Source: Tubiluchus corallicola (lineage: Eukaryota; Priapulida; Priapulimorpha; Priapulimorphida; Tubiluchidae). Taken from it: a stretch of 64,000 nucleotides of DNA. The stretch lies in assembly GCA_030141605.1 (NCBI GenBank), contig JAQGDQ010000314.1, positions 62,001 to 126,000 on the forward strand, in the 5' to 3' direction. The position numbers and the translations under genes are program-made. The notes beneath the pieces were generated by a model. It saw only the letters and a list, made by a program, of their open reading frames with translations, was not told the DNA's origin and did not search any database. This document shows, one piece after another, positions 1-10,267 of this stretch; within the stretch, counting starts at the first letter, position 1; each line of letters begins with the position of its first letter.

Positions 1-2367
1 TACTTGCACATTCATCAATATCAATTTCACAATGTCTACCACTGTAACCCTGCTTACATTCGCAAGTGTAATTGTTTATCAAGTCTTTGCATGTTCCAGC
101 ATGTTGACAAATATCCTGCCTGCAGTCATTAATGTTCTGCTCACACAGAACGCCTGTAAATCCAGTCTGACAGACACATCTGTGTTCACTAATATTCAGT
201 GGAGGCAGATCAATGCATGTTGCATTATTCTGACATCTATTGTCTTGGAGGCAGGCATCAATGTCAGTCTCGCATTGTGGTCCAGTAGACCCAGTTACAC
301 AAAGGCATATATATCTATTCACCAGGTCAAAACAAGTACCATTATGGCGACATGGTAAAGATGCACATTCATCAATATTTTTGCTGCAGTCTGTCAAAGT
401 GTAGCCGGGAGCACAACTGCAGCTATAGCTATTCAAGTGATCTGTACATGTTCCGTCATTCTTACAAGGAGCACTATCACATTCGTTGACTTCAGTGGAA
501 CAGTTCTTGTCAGTGTATCCAGGAACACAAAGACATATGTATTCATTTACTCCATCAGTACAAGTGGCATTGTTTAGACAGGGTTTAGGTAAGCAATCAT
601 TGATATCAGTTTCACAGTCTTTTCCGGTGTATCCTTCCAGACATGTGCAGTTGTAATAGCCTTGATAATCTACACAGGTTCCACCGTTCTTGCATGGGTA
701 AGGAACGCAATCATCAACATCATTGTTACAATGATTACCAGTAAATGCATGCGTACATGTGCATTTGTATCCATTCACTCCGTCATGACATGTACCATTG
801 TTTTTACAGGGACCGGAACTGCATTCATCAGTGTTTGTTTCACACCTCTTCCCTTCAAAACCAGTCTGGCAGTAACACTGATATCGATTTATTTGATTAA
901 TGCATGATCCACCGTTTAAACAAGGATCAGAGACACATTCATTAATATCTTTATCACACAGTTTTCCTTCATACCCAGGGTCACATTCACAAGTGTAGCC
1001 ATTCACTTTATCTGTACAATTACCAAACTTGCATGGATTCACTGCGCATTCATCAATGTTTATTTCACAATCTTTTCCGGTGTAACCTGCATAACATGTA
1101 CACCAGTAGGCATTCAACAAATCAGTGCATTTACCATTTTGGCAAGGATTTGGGGCGCATTCATCAATATTAGTTTCACATCTTGGTCCTGTAAACCCGC
1201 CGTTACAGTCACATTCGAAGAAATTGATTTTGTCGATACAAATCCCATTTCCATTGCATGGGTTTTGGACACTTTGACATTCATTGATGTCTGTGTTGCA
1301 CACTTTCCCAGTATACCCTGCATCACATTGGCAGTCATACGTGCCAACATTTTTTTGGTTACATGTACCGTGGTCACACGGATTAGGATTACACATGTCT
1401 GTAACAGTCTCACACATTGCTCCAGTGTAACCATGTACACATATGCAGTTATAGGAAAATAAACCATTTATCAAAACATGATTGCACGTTCCATTATTCT
1501 TGCAAGGATTACTATTACACGGAGGTGGTATTTCACAATTATTTCCAGTGTACCCTAGTGTACATGCACAGCTGTACTTTGCTCCGGTATGCTTATTAAT
1601 GCAACTTCCGCCATTTTGACATGGCTGCGAAGTACATCTAGGCTGGATTTCACAATATGTTCCTTCATAGAACTCTAGACAATTACACTTGAAGGCTCCA
1701 GGAGTATTCCCATCTACACATGTTCCACCATTTTGGCATCTGTTCTTACCTTGGCTTATCCAATCACGACATTTATAAACGTTTTGACAGTTAATCCCTT
1801 TGTACCCAGTTTTACACGTGCATTTATATCTTCCGGGTCCAAGTCTTCTACACGTTCCACCATTCAAGCATGGTGAATGTGTGCAAGGGTTGTCAGGGTT
1901 GCTACAATCCTCTCCATACCATCCACGGTGACATACGCATCTATACTGAAATGGCCAAACATTATAGTTTACTATCTGACATACGCCACCTCTTCCAAAA
2001 CGCCCTTTTCTTGACAAATAACAAAAATCTAGACATTCGGTTCTATTGTCCCATATTATTTGTCTTTTAACCCTGTGTATCTTGTACTTTTTTCCAGATT
2101 GTCCTAAATTGCAATTGCATGAGTTTCGATCGGCTTTGTCAGCACAAGTTTCGTTGCGTTTGCAAGGATTAGAAGCGTCTTTGTTGATTTCTTCACAGTA
2201 TGGAAGTTGAAATCCGGTTGAGCAATTCTCACAGACGAAATCAGAGTGGTGCAAGTTGGAAGCATTGCGTCCCCGAAGTGATGGTGGATTCCAGCATGTG
2301 AATTGAACCTCCTTCCAGCGCAATAACATTAACCATCTCATTCTGCAATCACAACGCAGGGGAATTT
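1..2367 (-). CDS. Exon 2 (partial) of LRR/EGF-repeat extracellular protein: LRRCT plus about 18 EGF-like domains
   Basis: One uninterrupted minus-strand frame runs from an acceptor (polypyrimidine then CAATTGCAG, AG ending at 2368) to the window edge, about 788 codons. It opens with an LRR C-terminal cap (IPLRCDCRMRWL, then C..P..LRG and FVCENC). Next come two loose cysteine-rich EGF-like units, then regular six-cysteine EGF units such as NPCKNNGTC..YNCICVHGYTGAMC. From about the seventh regular unit most start with the calcium-binding consensus (DINEC, NIDEC, DVDDC, EVNEC). I count about 18 complete EGF units and a start of another at the edge (EIDIDECAS). In animals LRR plus EGF mosaics (Slit, Notch-like and fibropellin-like proteins) act outside the cell in adhesion or signalling; the orthologue here is not identifiable because the C-terminus is missing. 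Unusually, the EGF array sits in one exon with no introns. Plus-strand and other-frame ORFs here are shadows. Confidence 0.93.
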
Positions 2368-3341
2368 CTGCAATTGTAAAATAATGACAATTTTTTGTGT
2401 TCTGTTTAGTATTTTCTGTTATTAAAGCCAAGGTATATGTTGGTAGGCTTGCAATACCAACTGATCATGGTTACGTGCAAATTTTTTATAAACCCCCCCA
2501 AGAAATCTACTCTACCAGATGCCACAAAACTGAGTATAAGTTAACAAGAGTCGTCCAAAAGGAATCTACAAATCGCTAAATCTTCGGGAAAGCAGTATCC
2601 CAAACTCGCGTGGTCGATCAAACAGTACGACAGAAAACTCGATAACCTGAAGTTGCCGAAAGTTTGCAATGTCACGACTCCTTGTCTGTATTAGTTTGTG
2701 CTCGACTAAAGGACGAGCTTTTCTAAGCAGTGACTGTTTATGGTTAAGTAAAATAAGTTTCTCTTTATGTTTAACTGTGTGTAAAACTGGTTTGATTCAT
2801 CAAGTATTAAATTGTTTGGCCTTGTAAAGAACACTGTTGTGTATAACTTTTAGAACGGTTTAAATTGTGTGATAGTATGAAATTATCAGAGTTCATTAAT
2901 AAGGTACACGTACTAAATGAGACTTTTCTCATTCATTGACATTTTTTAATAATTAAGTCTAGGTCTAACAGGAGTGTACTGTAGGCCTGTTACAAGTCAG
3001 TAAGGGAATCAGTCAGTTTGTCCGTGAGTGAGCAAGGATGAGTAAATGAGCGAGGGGTGAGTGAAGTGGGTGCCAACTTGTTTTCTATTGTTTAAGTGTT
3101 TTATTCATGAAGCCTGTGAGACCTTGACAACTAAATACCAGCAAGTTACTATTGTTTACTCCAGTTTAATCTGGGTACGATTTCAATATTAGGCCTTTGG
3201 CTAAGGCCAAGTGTTATTAGGTGCTACTGAACTTAATTATTTTTCGGATGGTTTAATTAATTTCGCTTAAATTTTTATTTGAAATTCGATATTAAAAAAT
3301 GTAAAATTTTTATAATAGCGTTCAGAATAGAGATAACTTAC
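2368..3341 (-). other. Intron 1 of the LRR/EGF gene (974 bp)
   Basis: GT (3341-3340) to AG (2369-2368) on the minus strand, phase 1 on both sides. It contains no ORF with recognisable homology. A short GAGT/GTGA-rich stretch lies near 3025-3070. The plus-strand open frame inside it (2397-2579) has no supporting features. Confidence 0.8.
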
Positions 3342-4029
3342 CATTTAACCGCACAGCAATAAATTTTGTTATTGAGGCATCTATTCCAGGATACATCATG
3401 GTTTCTAACACGCCTCTTTTTATATTTATCTCTTTAATTTGCACAACAAATGTTAGATCCAGGTTAAGAAAGCTTAGATTATGAAGATTTTCTAGAGTAA
3501 TAGCTGTCATATATTTCTGGTAATAAAAAGCTAGTGGATCAATCAACTTCAAACTATCACTTTGTATTATATCTAAATTTTCAACATGGCCTGCAATTTC
3601 GAAAGCTCCAACCTTAGACAGATTATGAAATGCTATTAAAGAGAGACGTTTTAATACTTTTCCAGATAAGAAATCACTTGGTAACCTGTCAGAGTCATAA
3701 TTTCTGATTACTAATGTATCACCATGATCATTGATAATTGTATCAATAGTTGAAATTGCAGTTCTTGTGACAGATTTGCCTAACCATCCGTGACACACAA
3801 TGTGACAGCCTTGAGCTTTATTTTCACTAAAAATTGCGTGCTTGTTGCAAAACAAAGTTTTGTTAGAGTCAGGTCTGCAGGGTAGACAATCTACCACCGT
3901 GATCACGACCGCAAGCAAGTTAAAGAAATTTATCTGATATTTTAACTTGAAACAAAGGATGTATGTTGTCTTGACAGATACAAACTGTAACCATTTAAAG
4001 GAATTCCTAAATGCGAATTGACTTATCAT
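3342..4029 (-). CDS. Exon 1 of the LRR/EGF-repeat protein: hydrophobic leader, cysteine cluster and divergent LRRs
   Basis: The frame starts at ATG 4029, the first Met after an in-frame TAG near 4058, and ends at a consensus donor (AATG|GTAAGT, GT at 3341-3340) after 229 codons plus one base. Joining to exon 2 makes a Glu codon and continues directly into the LRRCT, so phase (1) and domain order both agree. Residues about 33-46 (INFFNLLAVVITVV) form a hydrophobic stretch, followed by a cysteine cluster (DCLPC, LFC, GCHIVC) resembling an LRR N-terminal cap, then leucine-rich sequence such as VLKRLSLIAFHNLSKVGAF that fits LRRs only loosely. The hydrophobic part sits far from the Met, so it is either a long signal peptide or signal anchor, or the true start lies in another upstream exon. 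Start choice is the weakest point. Confidence 0.8.
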
Positions 4030-4639
4030 GTTCAAAAAGTCTCCAGGTGATGTCTACGTCTCACTGTGTCTACAATAAGACTAAATGCATAACCGTAAGC
4101 CGTACGGTTCGACAGTGAACAATGAAACGGACAATATGACTCGATTACGGAATTGACAAAAATAGACAATTGGCAAGAAAATTCAGGCTGACGTCATTTG
4201 GGAAAAATAATGCATTTTCGAATACTTTTTTAGAAATTTAGCTGAAACAATTTAGCTAAAACGAGTTTTGACAAAGAGGCAGAAAATAGCAGTGGTTTCG
4301 TAAATACGGAAACAATACGTGTTGCCTATCTCAAAAAACTAAGCAGCTCTGAGAAAGTTCCAATAATATTATAATAATAATAATATTATTTAGACTATTA
4401 GTACTCTGACAGAGCCTATAATAGAACAATCAATAAGTGGTGATTCGCAGCACTAAAAAAAATATTATAAAAAATTACGAATTTGTAACGACAGTCTTCT
4501 CAAAAGATTTTTGAAAAAAATACCAAAGACCACGCTTAAGATAACCAAAAACTGTGATCGGCTGAAATTTGCTTATTTTTCCTGGAATTCGTTTTGTAAC
4601 TAATTGGTGTTAAAGACGTGCTCTAGAGTTTAGCATGCT
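4030..4639. other. 5' flank of the LRR/EGF gene
   Basis: Non-coding as far as I can see. It presumably carries the 5'UTR and promoter of the minus-strand gene, but I find no convincing TATA box. A 29-bp AT palindrome built from AATAATATTAT units lies at 4362-4390 and could form a hairpin. Confidence 0.4.
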
Positions 4640-6720
4640 AATCATCTTTCTTTCTTCTTCAAAGTCTCATCACACCTATTGTACTCATTGAGAGTATTTC
4701 ACCCATTTCTCTCTGCAGTTAACAGCGTAAGTTCTTCTGCTCTTAAAGAGAGATTTGGTTGAAGTTGTTGAAGATCTATCTTAGCTATGTCGAGAAATTA
4801 AATTCTGCTTTATTCATATGGGCTTCGTTACAGTTCAGGCCTTTAACTAGGTCAATTTCTACAGAAAGACATGTTTAGTTAAGTTTGCGGTACGACTTCT
4901 TCCTGTACACAATAAAGAATATATATAGTTCGCAAATTTCTATATCTAAAGATGGTTTTCTTTCAACGTATCGGATCCAAAATTTTTGCAACACGCTACC
5001 CAAGTTGTTTTAGGTTTACTGGGTGGTTTTTGTAACGTTTTAAGGCTTCTTTTAAGGCGATTCTTACTGGTGCTTCATTTGTTAATTTTGGAAAATGTCT
5101 AGCCATCTTTATCTTCGGATCTTGATTTTTGAACTCCAAGAAATTTCTTTCGTTCTGGTGTATTAATTTTCATTTTTGATTATGTATGGCCATCTTACTC
5201 TTAAAACTTTCCTTAGAAGACTTCTATAAAATGTGTCAATCTTCAGTAATCGTTAAACCCCAAGTTTCGCTGTTGTACATAAGTATGCTGATAACGAAAG
5301 CATTAAATAATCGAAGTCTTATGTTGTATAGTAATCCTTGGTTAAGACATAATTTCTTGGTAGTTAATACATTCTTGTGCTGAGGAAAAACATGCATTGC
5401 TTGTTGTTTTCTGCTTTTAATATCATCTTCGGTGTTTAGGAAAGTGCCCATGTACTTGCACTTTTTCAAGACTGATTACCATCTCTTGCAATAATATATT
5501 CTTCTGTTTTTGACTGATTTACTTGAAGATTTCTTTTCTCTAGGTTTTTTGGAAAATCTGTTTTTTTACGTTACTTTGAAAATTTGATTCATTTATCTTC
5601 GCATTGTCTGCATATCGTTGATCACTGGTTCACAGGATTCCAAAGAAGAATAGAAGTGGCCCGGAACACGTTGAAGAAGGTTATCACAGACAGTGGTATC
5701 GCAGTCATGATCATCATTTGGAGGAGTTTCGATCTTAAGTGCATTTGCTAAGCAGAGCGTGAAAAGTACTAGACTAAGCCCTGGGACCACAATATTCGTA
5801 CTAAAAGTTCTTCCTAAGGTGTTTCCAATTTCTTTCAGTAAGTTCAACATCCCTTAGTAGAATTGCAATAATGTGCACTTCATCTGGTTGTAGTATGGAT
5901 TGTAGGTCAATGAAGAGATTTTCTCTCTCTACAGTATCAAACGCCTTGCTCATATCAAGTAACAAGGCAGTGATGTGAGAAGAAATGGATGTGACTGCTT
6001 TTTCTGCTAGTATTTTTGCTGCATTACTAGTTCAGTAATGCTTCGCCTCTCCCTATATGCGGTTTGACTTGATGGAATGTTGCCATTTAATCTGTCATGT
6101 ATGCGTCTGATCATGCATATAGTCAAAATTTTTCTTAACAAATTCAGCAGTATAATTATTTTTAAATTTCTACTGGTCATTTCTTCTTTTTAGATTTTGG
6201 AATAGGCCCTAATACCCCCCCCATTTCACTTCTTTTGGATAGTTTCCTGTTTCTGCAATAGTGTTTAGTAAATTCGATATTCCAATGCTAATGACTTTGG
6301 CCCATGCTTTAGCTGTTCTGCTACAAGATTATCTATATCCGGGCTTTTCCATTCTTTAAAGATTTTACTGTGTTTAAAACCTCTTCTTTAAAAGGTGATT
6401 CCATTGCCATTGTTTAATCTCAGGAATATTTTTTGTATTATTGTTGTTAAGCCCTTTCAAAAAAATATAGTTATAATTTCTGATGCTTCCAGTTCATTGG
6501 CAGTAACCCCTTCATCAGTTTGAAAGAATATCCTGCTTTTTGGTTTGCTTCTTGTGATATATTCTATTGTTTCTATTACATGCTAATCTTGGCACCTATA
6601 ATGAAATTCTATGAAATGTGCGAATAAACATTTTAATAAGCACCCATAGGTATTTCTTTTAATTTTCGTAATTTCTCTAATTGCTCGTATAATGTTAAAA
6701 TCAAGTTCGTTAAGTATATG
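4640..6720 (-). mobile_element. Degraded, 5'-truncated non-LTR retrotransposon (LINE) with reverse transcriptase remnants
   Basis: Read on the minus strand in shifting frames, the region holds the ordered landmarks of a LINE reverse transcriptase. These are an N-terminal segment with TDEGVTANELEASEII (about 6480-6560), LKNGK(S)PDIDNL (about 6330-6380), LDMSKAFDTV (5959-5934, RT motif A), a catalytic box now reading YADN instead of YADD (5614-5603), and the thumb segment KKCKYMGTFLN...YNSETW (5469-5236). A C-terminal basic tail follows at about 5200-4940 (RVRWPYIIKNEK, ALKEALKRYKN). Several stops and frameshifts separate these blocks, so the copy is dead. The endonuclease domain is not seen, which fits 5' truncation typical of LINE insertion. 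Clade not assigned. Ends are approximate. Confidence 0.85.
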
Positions 6721-6744
6721 TTCAGCCGACATATTTGGAAAGGA

Positions 6745-6837
6745 GTTTACAATTCCGCACACAGTTTAAATACCCTATCTTAACCCTAACCCTAATCCGC
6801 TTCACGAACTATTCCTTGTGTGTGGGGTATTGTTAAC
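6745..6837. repeat. Short foldback element with telomere-like core
   Basis: Twenty-base arms (6745-6764 and 6818-6837) are inverted copies with about 16 of 20 matches. Between them lies TAACCCTAACCCTAA at 6781-6795, i.e. two to three units of the animal telomere repeat. This could be a small MITE or a dispersed repeat; the telomere-like units may be coincidental. Confidence 0.5.
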
Positions 6838-7847
6838 TTTGTACACTATTTGCATAAAGAAACTTAATTATAGACTATTGAGTTTAATCAGCTGTCTGAC
6901 GTTATTGAATCATGATATGAGCCCGAACAATCAGATCTAACTTAATTTTCTACAAAAAACTCGCAATTTCATTCATAAACGCCCAACTTTTTCATATATT
7001 TGCACGATGTCAATGTAATTGCTAATTCTGCGTTAGTAAACACCAGAGATCAGTCTTGTGTTGAGAGTTTGTCTTTCACAGTAGGCCTGCTCAGTCAGTT
7101 TACCGAGTATTGGAAAGTACAGGTAAAGCATTGGCACTTTTGGCAAGCCCTTGTGTGATAAAATTTGTGTTTTTTCCTCTATATCAATCCCCATTTTCCA
7201 GCCTTGCACAGTAATAGGTACTCATTGGGATATTGACAAGACATTTGTGTTGTCTACATCGCGGCGTTAGTCCGTATTTTAGTCTTTTGAAACTAAATCT
7301 TGGTTTCTCACCAAGGCTAGCTGTTACAGTCCTGCAATTTCGAGACCTATCTTGGTTTTCAGAGATCTTGCTGGAATTTCAGATCATACCAAAGATGAAC
7401 GTCATTAGCTGTACCTTTCTCATTCCTGTAATCGGGATAATTGTATTGCAGAAATATTTCCACCAATCGGATGTTTTGACAATTCAGTCGTCAAGAATCG
7501 AATTACTTAAGTTACACAAGCACAGTTACAGTTTCACATCCTTTTCAACAAACTCTTTTTGTTACAAAACAGTTGCCTGGGGTTCTCTTCTTTTTTCATA
7601 CCTAAGCTAAGCCTTCATCTTCCAGAAGATTATGATTCTTACGTGCTGATGAAATTTAAAAATAATTTGCATTGCTGTAATAAAATTTAATTATTATCCC
7701 ATTGTTTGCCAAGCAATGCTCTGGAGCACAACATCCGCTAGGGAAGGAAAAAATCGCTTGTCATAATAGTGTTTTTATAAAAAAGCAAAAATTAAATTAG
7801 AAACTTCCACATTTAGCATGGCAGAAGTGTGTTAGAGGTCTCACTGT
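6838..7847. other. Non-coding stretch, nothing recognised
   Basis: AT-rich sequence. The 125-codon open frame at 7233-7610 begins with TTG and shows no domain, signal or splice support, so it is treated as chance. Confidence 0.4.
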
Positions 7848-8039
<192 letters not shown>

Positions 8040-8834
8040 AATCATAATTATGGCGATTCCACAGTTTCATCTTTATCTGTCGCTGTGGGTAGCTTGTGCT
8101 GTGATACTAACAGATGCGTATATGAGTGTCCAAGAATTGAAGCGTATACAAATTGGATAGAATGGCGGCTGTTTACGAAACTTTGTTGCTTTTAACCAGG
8201 AAATAATGTGTTGTAAGGTATTCCTTAAATTGTTGGACGTCACTGCCGCTACAGTTACGTCGAAGTATGTTTTGTGATTCAGTAACGTAACGTTTTTTTC
8301 TAGTGTATTACTTAAGATTTGGTATTACTCAATAATTAGTATTATTAAAATTTCAACAATACAACTTACAAGTACAACATGATTCAATTTTTGACCTGAC
8401 TGGTGTTTATGTTTAACGAGTACTACAGGTGTTTACGTTTTACGAGTTTAGAGGCGACTTTTACTCTAAAAAATTAAGCCTAGTAGTTGGTTTGTAAATT
8501 TTTTAGAACGTAAATATACGTTGACCATTGTCATTGATCGACCATTGATGTATAACTTGTAAGAATGTGGCATCTACCCTATATAGAAGATGATAGTGTT
8601 ATTGGAGTGTGAATATTGATAATTTTGCCCAAGTTTTCTGTATGCTTGTGTAATCTGCCCTTAATTACTGAAAGGCATTGCTCTTCACGCCTCTGTTAGA
8701 CAGATTTGGTAACTAATCCTTGATGCAAATAGGTTCTCAAAACCGCATGTTAACTCTGGTTCATTGTCTGTTTTAAGCCTATTGTTTCTCATTTTTGTTT
8801 AGCTGTTTATTTTACAGTTGTTTACGATATGTCA
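8040..8834. other. Non-coding stretch, nothing recognised
   Basis: AT-rich sequence with stops in all frames and no repeat structure that I can see. Confidence 0.4.
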
Positions 8835-8860
8835 AATATATATATATATATACATATATA

Positions 8861-8925
<65 letters not shown>

Positions 8926-8951
8926 TATATATATATATGTACATATATGTA
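8835..8951. repeat. (AT)n microsatellite
   Basis: Long alternating AT tract with occasional TACATA interruptions (including TATATGTACATATA). It is immediately left of the inserted element at 8963. Confidence 0.95.
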
Positions 8952-8962
8952 CATCAATATTC

Positions 8963-9698
8963 GGCGCTATTACACTTTCGCACCGCCTAGCTTTTTCTAG
9001 GTTATTACTCGTTTTTAGGCTCGTACGTCATCAGTCTATTATTCTTATGTCATCAGTGAATGTTTCCGCTAATCTAATTGTAATTTAATCATATATTTAG
9101 GTATAATTACCAATAATTACGCTGTATTCACAGTTCTACACGTATCGCCATCTTGTTTGTGTGTGTAGTCACGTGACGAATTTCGTACTAGTTTATGCAT
9201 TATCAGGGCCTAGCTTAAAAGCACGTGACACACTTTCATCTTCACCGCATGTATAAAATAAAGAAAAAACCTTTACTTTTTTTATAATCTAATAGTAATA
9301 ATACTACAGTAATAAATAAAATTAATGATAAATAACTGTAGTCGTCTAAAATAATTTCCTCGTATATGCCAGCTTGGGTCCCGTGGCTGCAACCCTAATA
9401 ATCATAAATTATGCGAAGAAACTAAAAATACATGTTAAGGGCCACATCGTCACTGCGCGAGAGCGATTGCGCATTAGTGGTGTAAACGCAGTTATGCATG
9501 TGGAGCTTTTTGCGTAATGCCGGCGGTAAGTAAGGTATGATTTTAATCTGATTTTAATCTGGAATTATAAAGCGTAAAAAGCAATAATATTATGGGAATA
9601 TGGTGTATATTACGCCTGTTGGTCTGCTTTCTGGCCTGCAGGCGTGAAAAGAACCAATAGGCCACGAAAAGCTAGGCGGTGCAAAGTGTAATAGCGCC
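8963..9698. mobile_element. 736-bp non-autonomous DNA transposon with terminal inverted repeats and 8-bp target duplication
   Basis: The termini are inverted copies over about 32-35 bases (left GGCGCTATTACACTTTCGCA; right end reads the same inward, with one base missing), ending near AGCTTTT. The octamer CAATATTC sits directly outside both ends (8955-8962 and 9699-9706), a textbook target-site duplication. Eight-base duplications are known for hAT, P and Merlin elements; the terminal GG would suit Merlin, but the superfamily is not proven. No transposase ORF, so it needs help in trans. Confidence 0.85.
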
Positions 9699-9844
9699 CA
9701 ATATTCTAATATCGGTTTCAGTACATTACAGTGTAAAGAAATGTTGATCATCTGTAATCATTTTTACATGCCAATATTTTAATATCGGAATCAGTACATC
9801 ATAGTGTCAAGAAATATTGATCATCTCAAGTGATTTTGACATGC
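9699..9844. repeat. Tandem duplication, two 73-bp units
   Basis: Unit 1 (9699-9771) and unit 2 (9772-9844) share CAATATTYTAATATCGG, CAGTACAT, TTGATCATCT and TTTTACATGC-type blocks in the same order with scattered mismatches. The target duplication of the neighbouring transposon is the first eight bases of unit 1, so the element inserted at the edge of this repeat. Confidence 0.8.
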
Positions 9845-10267
9845 CGGCTCGTTCTTTGGAAATTCTAACATTCCAGATTATCAAAACACCAGACTGTGAT
9901 AATTTTAACTACGAAATAACTAATTTCTGCAAAATGAATTTCCTATTTTGTTGTTTTTGTAATAATAACTTAACAAGCAGCTGAAGAAAATGCACTTTAT
10001 AAAAAAATAGTGATTTATAATTAATGTGTCCGTGTTTTACTTTCCTGGAAGTTTTTCTTGCAGTTAATTACTGATCCTCACTTTCTAAGTGTGGGGATGC
10101 ATTGGGATATAGATCTGTACATTGAAATAATTAGTGCGTGTTTTCTGTGTTTCAATTAGCTCGTGGTAGACTGTTAGAAATTGTTTATTCTTTGGTTAGT
10201 CATTACTCTGAAGTCATGTGCAAGGAAGTGAGCAGCATGCAACATTTTTCTAATACTGTACAATCTG
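9845..10267 (+). other. Region ending in a candidate 5'UTR exon (donor at 10268)
   Basis: A consensus donor CTG|GTAAGT occurs at 10267/10268. The exon ending there would splice to the acceptor at 13138/13139, placing the start codon at 13210 in the second exon. The transcription start is not located. If ATG 10216 is in the transcript, it opens a short upstream ORF that would read across the junction and stop in the UTR before 13210. Treat as an inferred leader exon. Confidence 0.4.

Noticed and set aside
1114-1467. 117-codon minus frame and several plus frames over 32-1599
   Set aside because: They are other-frame shadows of the EGF-repeat exon, whose true frame runs unbroken from 2367 to 1.
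5593-5850. 85-codon minus frame with signal-peptide-like sequence
   Set aside because: It lies in the middle of the LINE reverse transcriptase, between motif A and the YADN box, and matches that domain once frameshifts are allowed for.
7233-7610. 125-codon plus frame
   Set aside because: Starts with TTG, no domain, no splice context; expected by chance in 64 kb.
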